NCBI GenBank assembly: GCA_950295325.1
Contig: OX485803.1
Location: forward strand, 57,985,554-58,049,553
From: Polytrichum commune
Lineage: Eukaryota; Streptophyta; Polytrichopsida; Polytrichales; Polytrichaceae
Reading direction: 5' to 3'
Length of the DNA: 64,000 nucleotides
Position numbers and translations under genes: made by a program. Positions 31,910 through 43,077 of this stretch are shown here, in pieces (position 1 is the stretch's first letter; each line of letters opens with the position of its first letter). The notes below the pieces were generated by a model. That model did not search any database and had not been told where the DNA came from. It was given only the letters and a program-made list of their open reading frames with translations.

Positions 31910-31966
31910 AGAGGAGACAGATACAGACAGACACAGAGACAGACACAGAGACAGACGCAGAGAGAG
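31910..31966. repeat. (CAGACA/GAGACAGA)n low-complexity tract
   Basis: AGGAGACAGATACAGACAGA followed by repeated ACACAGAGACAG words. A short imperfect microsatellite just after the tandem array. Confidence 0.7.
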
Positions 31967-32929
31967 GAGAAATTACTAAATCCAAAGCATTCAGTTTGAA
32001 TCATAAGTATGCGTTGCCAAAATCATACAGTTCCAACCAACTGCTTTGAATCTGACTATTCATGTGTAGGGGAGAGTGGCCCATCACGGATGCTGACACT
32101 AAGGCGTTTTTACTGCGTAAATGTCAACTTATTCAGCACAATAATGTCATAAAATATGACACTTTCTCTCAGTAGAAACTACTTTGAATCTAACTATTCA
32201 TGTGTAGGGGAAAGTAACTCATCATGGATGCTAATGAAATGTTTTGACAAGTTACATTCATAACTTATAAATTTATGCAGGCCTACTGGCCTTCAATTAC
32301 TACTTGGGGAATTTAGAAGCAGGTTGTGCAGTGAATTTGCAGGCGGTGGGCACTAATATTCTATTGTTGTCACAAGTGGACTGATCCCACAAATTCCACA
32401 CTTCAGCTAATTATAGAATGGTGTCTACAAAATTTTGACAATTCCATCAAGATTAAGCAGTGAGTGGATAGAAAACAAGCTTGCAGATATTTGTATGTTT
32501 GTCACTGGGATTGTATCACCGCTTGTCAAGGTTGTCCAAAGGATTTGAGTAACTATGCAAGTGAAACAGGATGTGCACCGAGGTAGATGGGTCTTGAAAT
32601 GGTTACATTTTCCGACTTTGAGCCCACTTCCTCTTAGGATATGAACATCACATTATTCAGTTGAGTGACAAGGTTGGGTGGAGCCGCAAATATGTCATGT
32701 GAGGTGCTAGAATTATATCTTATGGATGCTTGCTAATAAGTAGATTCGGTATGAAAAACAAGTGAGATTCGTGTGAAGCATTGTCACTGAATATAATTAG
32801 AATGGAACGCTTGATAGCAACCGAATAATGTTATGAAACACGTGATTAGTAAATGCACGAGATGGTCAGCAAATCCAAATCGAGTCCGTGGCCACTTTCT
32901 TCATAAATTCCAAAGCTCATAAGAGCCTA
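31967..32929. other. Intergenic DNA with short duplications, no gene
   Basis: No gene recognised. ACTTTGAATCTAACTATTCATGTGTAGGGG near 32185 repeats a similar block near 32043. A word GGTAGATGGGTCTTGAAATGG at about 32582 resembles the edge of repeat family D at 32935. Confidence 0.45.
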
Positions 32930-33300
32930 CTAAGGTAGATGGGTCTTGAATGGTCACTTTTTCCAAGTAGCCCACTTCTTCTAGGATTTGAGACACATGA
33001 TTAGCTTGAGATGGTTAGTAGACCCAATTCAAGCTTGAGGTTGTAGCAACATTCCTCGTAGCTTTCAAAGCTCGTAAGAATATTTCAATCTAAGTCAAAG
33101 TGAAGATTCTTGAACTCATTAAATGGTTATATAGATCCTCTCATTTTTAGTGAATATTGAGCCCATAATGATTATCATATGTTGAGCATACATACCCATC
33201 TTTTAAACGTGATCTTTTAGTATTTGTTCTTGGAGCCTCACCAACCAAATACCACTCAAACTTAGGTGTTAGATTAAGCTGTAAGTAATCGAAATAGGCA
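32930..33300 (+). repeat. Repeat family D, copy 1
   Basis: Diverged copy sharing, in order, GGTAGATGGGTCTTGAATGG, GAGATGGTTAG, AAGCTCGTAAGAATA, CAAAGTGAAGATTCTTGA(A)CTCATTAA, ATTGAGCC...ATGATTATC, CATCTTTTAAACGTG and ACCAAATACCACTCAAA with copies 2 and 3. Non-coding. Confidence 0.6.
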
Positions 33301-35299
33301 CATCTACCTCAATTCTCGAATGTTGCTCCAACATTTAAGTACACTAGTACTAAGGCGTGTGGGCCATAAATATTGGTCACCCTTCTTAATCAGACACCTA
33401 TATTTGAGTGATAAATATAATATAGCAAGGTACGTAATGTAGTTTGGAATCAACACCAAAAACACATGTGTTACAATGAGATTATGTGCTCAAAATCTAT
33501 TTAAATGGTCAATTGTTTACACAATTGAGCGTGTCTATTTGATCACTTGAAGAGAGAGACAATTTGAATCACTTTGACCTTGTATAATAATTCTCGCATC
33601 TTTGAATTCAAGCTTGAAATGATAATTTACGTGATTTGCAATTTTTGACCCGTTGAGGCATTCCCAACTTAACCCAATGGGCCAAGATTGTTTGTGAAGT
33701 TGGAAGTGCTCACAATAGGGCCACATACCTTAGGCCCCCTTTACACTAGAGAGGATGAGAGCTCAAACATCGGTAACTAGAAGATAGGGGCCTTCTCATC
33801 ATCAAGGGGACACTCTTACTCACTCTTGTTCTGAAGTCTACCTTAAACTTGCTTCAACATTCAACTTAAGAACCTCTTAACTTTACAAAGGATTTATAAA
33901 AACTTAGACAACGTCTTGACAGACCCCAATGCATGTGAAACAACTATGACAAGCTCTCAACCAAAACCCTAAGAGCCATACTACTGTAGAGGGCTCCCTA
34001 TTTCATCTTTACATGTGTTGGAATATAATTTCCACATGGGATACAAGTGAATCCTAGTGAATGTGAGCATAACATATGACAAACTTTGAGGACAAGAAAT
34101 AATTACTTTGTGTCGGAATAGAAAGGCCTCTACAATACTAGTACCTCACGGACATCAATTCAGGATGCTTTGGGTTCAATAAGCTCTCACTTTCTAGGGC
34201 CCGATTTCCAAGTCAATGAACTCTCCAACACACTGTTGACGTACCACGTTAAGTTATCCTTTGTATATTCCATATTCCACAAGGGGAAATGATTACCCTT
34301 TAGGAGGAATTATTACATTCCCCCTTGATAATTTCATGCGAACATCGCCACTTTATAACCACTTTACATCTAGGGACATGCTAATAATTGTACCGGCTAC
34401 CCCCCCAACGGAACCCAAATGCTACTCCTAACACCCTACCCCTTCCTCATCACTAGATACATGATGTCATGCACTACTCCTTCATTGACATTCCAACACT
34501 ATTCACCCAACTAGTGTACCCACCAAGCTCACCCCCTTTCTATCATTCCGCACTTCTCTTACCTTACGACGGGGCCAAAATGGTGGGTTGTCATCCCACC
34601 CACATGTGGGCCCTAAAACCTAACACCACCTTTCCCCCCCCCCCTTCTTTAAACCCTAATTGAGCGATTCCAAAAATCTATTATAAAAGAATACGATGTT
34701 GTTCTCTATATATGAATGAGAAAAACTTTTAAGAGGAAGTTGTTCATGAAGGATCGGTAACATAAATTGATATTTTAGTTGGTGTTTGAAGGGGAGTTTA
34801 CAATACTTATATGGGCATTATAAAAGGGTTATCAATTGGGAGAATCTCGTGAATATGATTTAGATTGTATTTAGTAGAATGTTTGTTCACAATTTTTTAT
34901 AGAAAGGAATAGCGTGTCATGAAAAGTTGTGAGGATTTTTATTTTTTATATTTTATCAAGCGTGTCAAAAACCTTCAATTATGTGAATATTCTTTGTTAT
35001 TGGCTACGCCCCTGCTACACCACAAAAGTGTGGTGTGTTTGACTTTGGCAAGGCATTAAAAACAAACAGATGGTCTCATGTGGTGAGGATTGGGCTCCAT
35101 TATTAAGTCTCAAGCCTTCACCCTGCCCTACAATCAGAAGCCCGACTACATTGGAGGTACCCCGGAACCCCAACCGGCTTTGTGAAGGCGAAGGAGGGAC
35201 TAGAAATGTTCTCTTAGGCGCTTAAAGGGTTTAATAAACAATCACTTTATAATTTATTCACTTGTTATTAGACAATATACCTATACAAGTCCCACTAAC
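33301..35299. other. Intergenic DNA, no gene recognised
   Basis: About 2 kb with no supportable feature. It contains a C-rich block at 34390-34650, including a C9 run, and AT-rich DNA on both sides. Confidence 0.4.
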
Positions 35300-35700
35300 T
35301 AAGGCAAATTTGATGTTATTCAAATATTTCTCTCTTTGCCCCCACTTATCATAGGATATGAAACAATGTGCAATCAATATGAGATGATTAGCAAATCCAA
35401 ATTGTGCTCATCATCATTTGCCTCGTAATTTTTGGAGCTCATATGAATACTTTCTCATTATCAAAGTGAAAATTCTTGTGCTCATTAAGTAATCACACTC
35501 GTCCCCCCCCCCCCCCCCCCTCCCACCAAGCATGTTGACTATCGAACCTAAAATGGTTAGAATACCTTAAGCACGTAGTCCAATCTCTTTTAAACGTATA
35601 TATGTCCTTACCAGTGTTCGTTTTTAAATCCACCTAACCAAATACCACTCAAAAATAGGTCTCCAAATTATTGCTATGTTGGATTTACACATGTCCATCT
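35300..35700 (+). repeat. Repeat family D, copy 2, with C18 tract
   Basis: Shares GAGATGATTAGCAAATCCAA, GAGCTCATATGAATACTTTC, TTATCAAAGTGAAAATTCTT, GTGCTCATTAAG, TCTTTTAAACGTATA and CCAAATACCACTCAAA with copies 1 and 3. A run of about 18 C at 35503-35520 lies where copy 3 has a G-rich run in the opposite orientation, so the homopolymer is a property of the family. Confidence 0.65.
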
Positions 35701-36879
35701 TAATGTCAACATGGCTATGTACAAGCAAACGGACCCTTCTCACATTGCACCAAAGTTATGTTGTTGAGTTGTCTTATCCTTATTGTTTTTTTCCTTGAGA
35801 TATAAAGCAAGGAGTTGTGTTTTAAAAGAAGGCTCGAGTTAATGACAAGCAAGATACTCAAGTGGAAAGCCCATTGGTTGGGGACCCACAAACAAGAGAC
35901 CGGCTTCTCGGACACGCAATATTCCTAAGAGACCTCCATGAGATAGTCCAGAATTTCAGAGATTTCCCCTATGGGACCCATCAAAGGGGCATCTATATGT
36001 TTGTGCTTGGTAAAAGGTTCAAGCTATCAAGCTGAAAGAGCAAGTGTAAAGTGGACTCGAATGAATGTCAAACATAAGTAAGAGGTTCCTTGCCAAGAAG
36101 AAAGAAAAAGAAAAAGAATGCAATGTCGGGCAATCTAGCATGAATATGAGCATGTTGGTTCTACCCTACTCAAGAGGCTCCTTGCCAGTGAGAAAGATCT
36201 TTTCTTAAAAGCTCTCGATCTTCGAATTTCAAGTGCAAAGGAGGCCTCAATAGCCAATTACTTTATTGTGGTGTGTTTAGGGGGGGAGGGGGGGGGGGGG
36301 TTTAGGGTGGGTGTCTTAAGATTCCAATCTGCAATGAAACACCTTCGATGAGAATCTGCTTGCTCAATCTCTACAACAATCTTGCTTTCACGACATGCTA
36401 CATGTTAGAGGATTCTGACCACTTTATAATTGGTGCTTGTTATAGGCTCACATAACCTTGATACTCGGTGGAGGAGATGAGCTTGCCATGAGAGGGGGAG
36501 AGGGGATTATCGTGTACGAGCGTACCTCTCATTCATACAACATAAAAGTTTTGAAATAGTATGCATTCAAGATGTCACGATTTCTAGTCGATTTGACACT
36601 GAATTTATCTTTAAAGACCCCGAATTAGTCGGGTCCAAGTCATTTGGGATGAGTCGGCCAGAAACTCATAGGGTGTCAAGGTTTTATATTGAAGGATGGA
36701 TGAGAGGTGCACTCATGTGCGATAACTCCCTCTCTTATCCCATGTGATAAGTCTTTTGGTTGCATCCTCATGGTTACTTATTGGTCTTTTGGCTTCCCGG
36801 ACTTTCCAATCAAATTTCATTTCATCAGGAGGGTTATAAGTTGTAATGGAGTAAAAGAGACATGTCTAATTCAGTCACT
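35701..36879. other. Intergenic DNA, no gene recognised
   Basis: No gene recognised. A G-rich run with G10 or more lies at about 36280-36301. The remainder is unremarkable AT-rich DNA. Confidence 0.4.
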
Positions 36880-37246
36880 CATCTTAATCATGCACCTCCA
36901 TTTGAGTGGTATCTCGAATGGTGTGGCTCCAACAACAATGACCAAACATGCAATATGTTTTAAAAGAGATTGGACAACATATTCAAACCACAATAACCAT
37001 TCTAAGTCCAATAGCCAACATAACCAGGGGGGAGGGAGAGACCTATATGACCATTTTCTAATGAGCACAAGAATCTTCACTTTGATAATGAATAAGACAT
37101 TCGTACGAGCTCCGAAAATAGTGAGGGAGGAAAGTGCTACAACCTCAATACGGATTCGCGAGCTTTCTCATACTAATCGGGTGGTTCATATCCCCTATGA
37201 GAAGTGGGGCTAGTTGGGAAAGGTAACCATTTAGGACCCATCTACC
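36880..37246 (-). repeat. Repeat family D, copy 3 (inverted)
   Basis: In reverse complement it matches copies 1 and 2: CCATTTGAGTGGTAT, TTTTAAAAGAGATTGGAC, AATGAGCACAAGAATCTTCA, CTTTGATAATGA, ACGAGCTCC, and AGGACCCATCTACCTT at its end. A short frame on the plus strand (36707-37213) overlaps it and is a chance frame through the repeat. Confidence 0.65.
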
Positions 37247-37361
37247 TTAACTCAACATTGAAACAACACGTGGGGTAGACGTGAGGTACAAAACACATGT
37301 CAAGTATTGCCCTTGCCTCCTGAGTTTAGGGCTACCGCCGCTCTTTGAAGGTGTGATATTA

Positions 37362-37755
37362 GAGCATCCTCAGTCGGTCTAGGTAAAGCTCATTGCAAAC
37401 CAAAACCTATCTTTTGACTGACCTAAAATTAGAAACTGAAATTACCATCATTAGAAGCACACCTAAATAAACGTGAGATATTTCTCAAGAAAAAAGAATT
37501 GTAAAAATTTGACGTAGGTGAAATCCCTCATTGAAAACACCACATTTTCAAAATTTAGAGGGAGTGCACCAAATCTTGCTTTAAAATGGAAAGATCCTCC
37601 CACACTCCCTCCAAATTTTTGACATTTAGAGGGAGTGTGGGAGGATCTGTCCATTTTAAGCAAGATTTGGTGCACTCCCTCTAAATTTTGAGCAATTTTA
37701 AGCAAGATAGGTCTTGGTTTGCAGTGAGCTTTACCTAGACCGACTGAGGATGCTC
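37362..37755. mobile_element. Harbinger-like MITE of 394 bp with TTA target duplication
   Basis: The left terminal repeat begins GAGCATCCTCAGTCGGTCTA at 37362 and the right end, read inward from 37755, begins with the same words; arms match over about 52 bp with two differences. TTA stands directly outside both ends (37359-37361 and 37756-37758), the 3-bp target duplication typical of PIF/Harbinger elements. Inside, a second palindrome spans roughly 37549-37695, with arms carrying TTTAGAGGGAGTGCACCAAA and AGATCCTCCCACACTCCCTC. The whole element can therefore fold into nested hairpins. It has no coding capacity. Confidence 0.88.
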
Positions 37756-37758
37756 TTA

Positions 37759-38376
37759 ATATTGCATGCAGAATAGTAATATGTCTGTAAACAAGCTTAT
37801 AGGTGGAAATTGGAATTTGGCATCTCTCTCAACATCTTGAAGGTTCGAGGGGCCTCTGGGCCAAGTGGGCTTTCCCAATACATTTCATTCACTTTTACAA
37901 TTGTGCTTAGAGTTAATCTTGTCAACTTGGGGGTCCAAACAGTTTGTAACCGGCCAATATCCTATATTTTTTTTCAAGTGCCGGCTAATTTCTTCTTCAT
38001 TGTAATGACAACTGGTCAAAAATTTGGGCATTGATAAGTAAGCTTGTTTTCAATGTAGCAAAATTATATGTACAAACAACATACACCATTCAACAACAAC
38101 GTCCAAAGAATATATCGACATACAACAATAATATGTAATGATATCAACATTCAACAACAATGATCAACAATTTATTTTATACAAGAAACAACAACAATGA
38201 TCAACAATTTATCCATAGGAGGAGTTGAACTTGAAATAACCCATCAACCGGTTGATGGCCATGGATTTACTCTTCTATCATACCTAGGTCTTAAAACCTC
38301 ATATTAGATTTGAGGCCACATCATGATAAAAAAAGAGTATCCTAACATACCATACTATATACAAAAATGAAATTCA
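37759..38376. other. Intergenic DNA, no gene recognised
   Basis: No gene recognised. A short direct duplication of ACAACAATGATCAACAATTTAT occurs at about 38155 and 38191. Confidence 0.45.
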
Positions 38377-38640
38377 TCAACTGTTAGAGTCAAAATCAAC
38401 AGTATCATCTTCACCTTCAAGAGGAAAATGCCCTGAAAGGTATCTCCATGGATGTGAAAACAACCATCTAAACTTTGCAGAGTTCCTCCATAAAGCTATG
38501 GCGTCCATTAGTATGTTATCAAGATCACCACGAAGATCTTTCATAGACACACTCATAATACAATCTAAACGCTAGCCGTCAACAATGAAATGCAATAATG
38601 AAGCAAAAGCTTTGCCTATCCGCCATTCACCAAATCGCTA
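38377..38640 (-). pseudogene. Unrecognised coding-like fragment with one in-frame stop
   Basis: On the minus strand a frame of about 87 codons reads like protein: GEWRIGKAFASLLHFIVDG, a TAG at 38574-38572, then RLDCIMSVSMKDLRGDLDN, FRWLFSHPWRYLSGHFP and an acidic end EGEDDTVDFDSNS followed by TGA at 38379-38377. The residue composition, with Trp, Phe and clustered acids, is more protein-like than the surrounding frames. I do not recognise the family. It may be a fragment captured by, or left beside, the neighbouring A/B repeats. Confidence 0.3.
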
Positions 38641-38689
38641 CAAGCCTACAACGAACACATAACCTAAACCCTAGCACTAGATGATATCT

Positions 38690-38902
38690 GGCCCTAGATG
38701 AATCAAACCGGATGAAATCCGCTTATTTCACAATTCATCCAGGTAAAAATCCTCCTCCTCAAAATGGTTGCCGGTTGAAATCCGTTTTTTTTTGGTTTAA
38801 AGCTCCGGTTTCACATCCTCCACTTTCCCAATTCAACTGGACATTTTACAAAACCAACCGGCCGCCATTACACTAAATACCAGTTCTCCCCGGACATTGC
38901 CT
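38690..38902 (-). repeat. Possible degenerate repeat A copy (inverted)
   Basis: Only the end is clear: ATACCAGTTCTCCCCGGACA at about 38877-38896 matches the reverse complement of the family A start. Scattered CCGG and CCGGTT words lie upstream, but the interior does not align well, so the extent is uncertain. It abuts repeat B copy 3. Confidence 0.4.
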
Positions 38903-39409
38903 CAAGGCCACTTTACACACGAGCCAAGAGCCGTGACCATGAAATTGTGAGAGCCCAAAAGAAAGTGTCCAAAGGCTGTCTCAACACACCTCCGAAATCA
39001 TGTAGTATGGTCACAGATCCTCAAGTGTAGTGTGAAGTCATATGTGACCGGGCCCTCAACCAACTGCTATTTCAATGAATTTCTATCCATGCAAGTCCTC
39101 ACACATGATAAAGTAGAATAAATCAACGGTTGTGAGTATTCGGAGTGCCAGGGGCTCCCGGTTTTGTGGTAAGCCTACCTCCAAAAGGTGATTTTTGAAA
39201 ATAATCCAAGTGACCACGAAACGTGATCTATTGGATGCCATGTAGGAATCCATGTGGACTTTACATCCATCTTGCATTCACATAGAACTTCATTCGTCCC
39301 TCAAGCGTAGTGTGAAGCCAACTTGGACCAACTCCGCCTTGTCCACCAATGAGAGTGCTTGAAGTGTAATGGTCACGGGCTCTCAGTCTCGTGTGTGTGA
39401 AGTGGCCCT
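38903..39409 (-). repeat. Repeat family B (MITE-like), copy 3 (inverted)
   Basis: About 507 bp. The left end reads CAAGGCCACTTTACACACGAGCCAAGAGCC and the right end GGCTCTCAGTCTCGTGTGTGTGAAGTGGCCCT. In reverse complement the interior aligns with the copies at 13.5 and 25.4 kb, including TCACATATGACTTCACACTA and GGTTTTGTG-TAAG-CCTACCTCC blocks. No coding capacity. Confidence 0.8.
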
Positions 39410-41357
39410 CTGAGTCATTGGTTTCTGCTTCAAATAGGTTGCTCAATCTGTGCGCTACATGTTAGTCTTCTTCCTATAAGTAGTATGTTTGGTCGACATT
39501 ATCGTGAGTTATTATATATATATATTTTTTAATTCTTGAAAAACCATCGTGTTTAACATAGGTTTCATCCCACAATATACAAACTTACAGATTACTCAAT
39601 CTATCTGTGGTTTTCATAGAAAATTTAACTCAAAATCATGAAGCATGGTTGAGGTGTAAACAATGCTTCCCACGATACAAAATTTGCCATGACAAGACTT
39701 TTGAAGGACCACAAAGACCCCCTAAACGACCGTAAGGTCATATATGGCTATCTAAGTTTCTTCGAGTATTCCATTGAATCACATGAATAGTCTCATGTTA
39801 TCATGAATTTCTTCACAACATCGCCAACCCTTTGTCCAAGATCAAGAGTTTGAAATCATAGACTCAGAATGTTTTATCATTTTGAAAATGGAACGAAAGC
39901 CATGTCGCAAGAGTCACGGTGTCTAAAGGGAAGTTTTGGCACAACGTGACCCACAACGGGAGTTGAAGGTGGGTGGGATGATGCATTGAGGTGTGTGATA
40001 GACCTCGGAAGGGGGTAGGGTAAAGGGGGTGAAGATACAATAGGCGAGAGGGCTTTACCAAATTGGGCTATGTGGTTGTGTCTAGGGCCGTCATTGAGGG
40101 AGATATAGTTGGGTAATATTGGTCCCGGATTCCCTCAAGTGGTACCCAATGTTTGGGCCACAAGAGACCCGGTGCTTTGTAGTTTGTGCCCTTGAGCCAA
40201 AAATACCTAAATCTTGTTTCTATATAAAAACGAGGGAAGAGTGACTCTAAAGTATTCAAGACAAATTGTGTATTATATTTCAATCTTGAATACCATATAC
40301 TTCGAAAACCTTAAAGAATGTGGAGGGTGCTTATCTAAGATGGACACGTGTATATTGACTGGTGCATGGTTACGTGTGGATTTAGAAACCGACACCAAAA
40401 AGACATGTGTTTGATGACGATCAGACTATGAGCTCAAAAATTGTCAACTATGTTTTGTCAATATAGTTGGGAGGGCCTTATGTTGACTGAGTTATGGTTC
40501 CCCGGCTCTCACCTTTGAAAATTCATAACAATTCGGGGCGGGTTCCCAAATTCCCTCCGATTGAACTTGACTGCTCCATCCACATTCACAAATCAACCAA
40601 AGTGTAGACTCCATGATTCGGAGTCTGCAAATTGGAGTAGCGCACATGAAAAGTAACCATTTTAAGACCCTCCACATGTAACTTAGGTTTGTAACTTTGA
40701 AACCTTCAAAGATTGGCTCACATTACCTCTAGGTTCTAGCAAAGCTTCAACTTAGATGGAATGAATCGGATGGTGTTGCATTGAATTGCATGTTTTAGTT
40801 GATTGATGAGTTTTGTTTTTGATGAAAGATTGGATGAAGGCCACATACAATGGCAAAAGAGAGAGAGATGATAAGTGTTGGATGAAATTTGGTGAAGCAA
40901 AGTTCGATGACTTCTTCTTCTTACGTAGGCTACCAAATTTGAGAAATTCAACAATTGACTTATAGACTCCACAATTGGTGACAAGAGTCATAGTGAATGG
41001 CGAGTTGTGAGATATCCACCTACTCAAATTCTTTATTGAGTATCACCAATTCGCTCATGGACATGAACCAAAGGTTATGGATGGAAATAGCATGTGTGGA
41101 TAGAAAATACAAGATAGTTGTAGGAACTGAAGCGCTATTCACTTGGATGAGAGATCGATATAATGTACATAAGTTTAATGTAGACAACCCACTCAAAATT
41201 TCATAATGTACTACTGAGGTCGCATTGGTCACATTATTGTATTTTGTAAACACCCTCCACATTTTGAGCATGCGTTATGCTTATGTAAATGCTTGATGAG
41301 GGGTAACAACTACATTCATCCATTTTGTTGTGAAAATTTGGACGCTTTTGTACGCAA
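39410..41357. other. Intergenic DNA, no gene recognised
   Basis: No gene recognised. AT-rich, with a TATATATATATA tract near 39513. Scattered words near 40400-40440 (ACATGTGTTTGATGACGATCAGA) recall the surroundings of repeat family D. Confidence 0.4.
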
Positions 41358-41459
41358 GATAAGGTCCTCGGACCACATCATTGTAGGAATGCCAATTGTC
41401 CTCGGCCCCGTCTCAAACGGGTCCTTCTTCCCAAAACGTCATGGCCCGAGGACCTTATC
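41358..41459. repeat. 102-bp foldback with 14-bp perfect arms
   Basis: GATAAGGTCCTCGG at 41358-41371 is the exact reverse complement of 41446-41459. The interior is GC-richer than the flanks and repeats GTCCTCGG once more. It could be a small MITE or a hairpin; no target duplication is evident. Confidence 0.6.
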
Positions 41460-42287
41460 CATCATCATAATTGGATTGCTCGTGTACGAGAATTGGAGGT
41501 TATGGATGAAATGTTCTTTGTGTGGATGAAGATACACAATGGAGTTGCTGGAAATGCTCTCCCCTTGGATGACACCTGGATGAACGACCACTTATGGACA
41601 TAGATAATCGATGAGAAAAGAGTGGCTGACAAGCGGTAGAAAGGATTACCAAAACTCGTCACAAATGTTCATTCATCCATGGAGGCACGATATCATCCAT
41701 AAATCCCGGATTCTGTGCATGAGCGGGAAGTGCCATGAATGCATGCAGAGCACATCGCTCCTGAGTCCTCGCAGCACAAACCCTAATTTGCAGCTCCATC
41801 CATTGAGAGCTCGCCATCGCCAGAGCAGGGCCTCCGAATCTGCCATGAAAGGCAAGGCGTAGAAGCCATACAAGCTAAGCCGTGAGAACTAATAAGTAGA
41901 AGTTGTAGGATAATATTCGGTAAGTAAGTGAGCATGTTATATACATAAGAAGCTTGAACGCTGGATAACTTCGTCGCTTGATTGCCTGATTGCAGCTTCC
42001 GTTACAAAAACCAAAACCGACCGCCATCGCCAGCGCAGAGTAACTTATACATACATACGCACGTGCATACATACGTTCCACATCGCCGTAGGAGCTGCAA
42101 GGTTAGGTACGCCGTTACCACCATTCTCCCACGTGCACATGCACATCGGAGTTCCATAATACCTACCTACCCCAGGCCACCTTATGCATAACCTCACAGG
42201 CGGTCGATTGAATTCAATCCGAGCTACATGTGCATTCCATGCACGGAACTTGATGGTTACCACGCTGCTGTGCTGCAGACGTAAAAT

Positions 42288-42291
<4 letters not shown>
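41460..42291. other. Intergenic DNA upstream of the histidine kinase
   Basis: No gene recognised. ATACATAC words occur at about 42048-42074. Confidence 0.4.

Positions 42292-42331
<40 letters not shown>
42292..42331. repeat. (GA)20 microsatellite
   Basis: About 40 uninterrupted bases of GA, 750 bp upstream of the histidine kinase start codon. GA repeats near plant promoters can bind BBR/BPC (GAGA-binding) factors; a regulatory role here is only a possibility. Confidence 0.9.
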
Positions 42332-42333
<2 letters not shown>

Positions 42334-43077
42334 TTAATGTCGGGACTTCTGTAGCTATGTCGGGAGGTGCCGTAAGGTAAATTGGCATTGGCATTGTACA
42401 TACGGTGGAGTGATGGTGTTTGATCATGTGTGTGGATGTGTGGTCCATGGTATTGCAGTGAAGTGGACTAGGTTTGGACATGGCCGTAGAAGAGGATTCC
42501 TGATCTCATGGGGTTGGGATCGAATCAGCTGCTCGCAAGGGAATAGGATGGAAGGTGATGGTGTGTGCAATTCGGTACTGTCAGCATCGAATGATGCTGG
42601 ATTTGAGAGGTTCCGAGGGCACAGTGAAAGGGAGGAGTCGTGAAAATCGAGAAGGGGCTACGGATCGCTAATTTCGGCAATCTTTGAAGTCATAGCGATT
42701 CTAAGGGGGCAAAAGAAGGGAATCAATTGAAGGTGAATGCAGGAGCATGGGGCATCATCGTCATACCGAAATTGAGAATGTGGAGTCGCAAACTTCATTT
42801 ATATAGCTTGAGAGAACTACACTTACAATGTCATATATGTCATGCTATGCAATTCAGTGTCTTCAACAACAAGCACCGATGTCTACTATAGATTATGACT
42901 GCCATAAATTTTCCAGGTAAACTTGGAATCTCAAAGTCTCAAAAAGTTCTTTGTACCAAATTGCGTGCCAAGGAAAGACAATTTAGGTTGTGGGAAGCTC
43001 ATGTTGAGCAGACATCTACTTTGAACCACTGTAAAAGGGTAGTCCTATTTCATGTTCATCAATGAAAGTGAAGGACT
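42332..43077 (+). other. Upstream region of the histidine kinase gene
   Basis: No coding feature. This should hold the promoter and 5' UTR of the gene starting at 43078. I cannot fix a TATA box or a transcription start. An in-frame TGA at 43069-43071 lies three codons before the chosen ATG, so translation in this frame cannot start further upstream without splicing. Confidence 0.4.

Noticed and set aside
36707-37213. A 168-codon frame on the plus strand
   Set aside because: It runs through repeat family D copy 3 in antisense and has no domain; chance frame.
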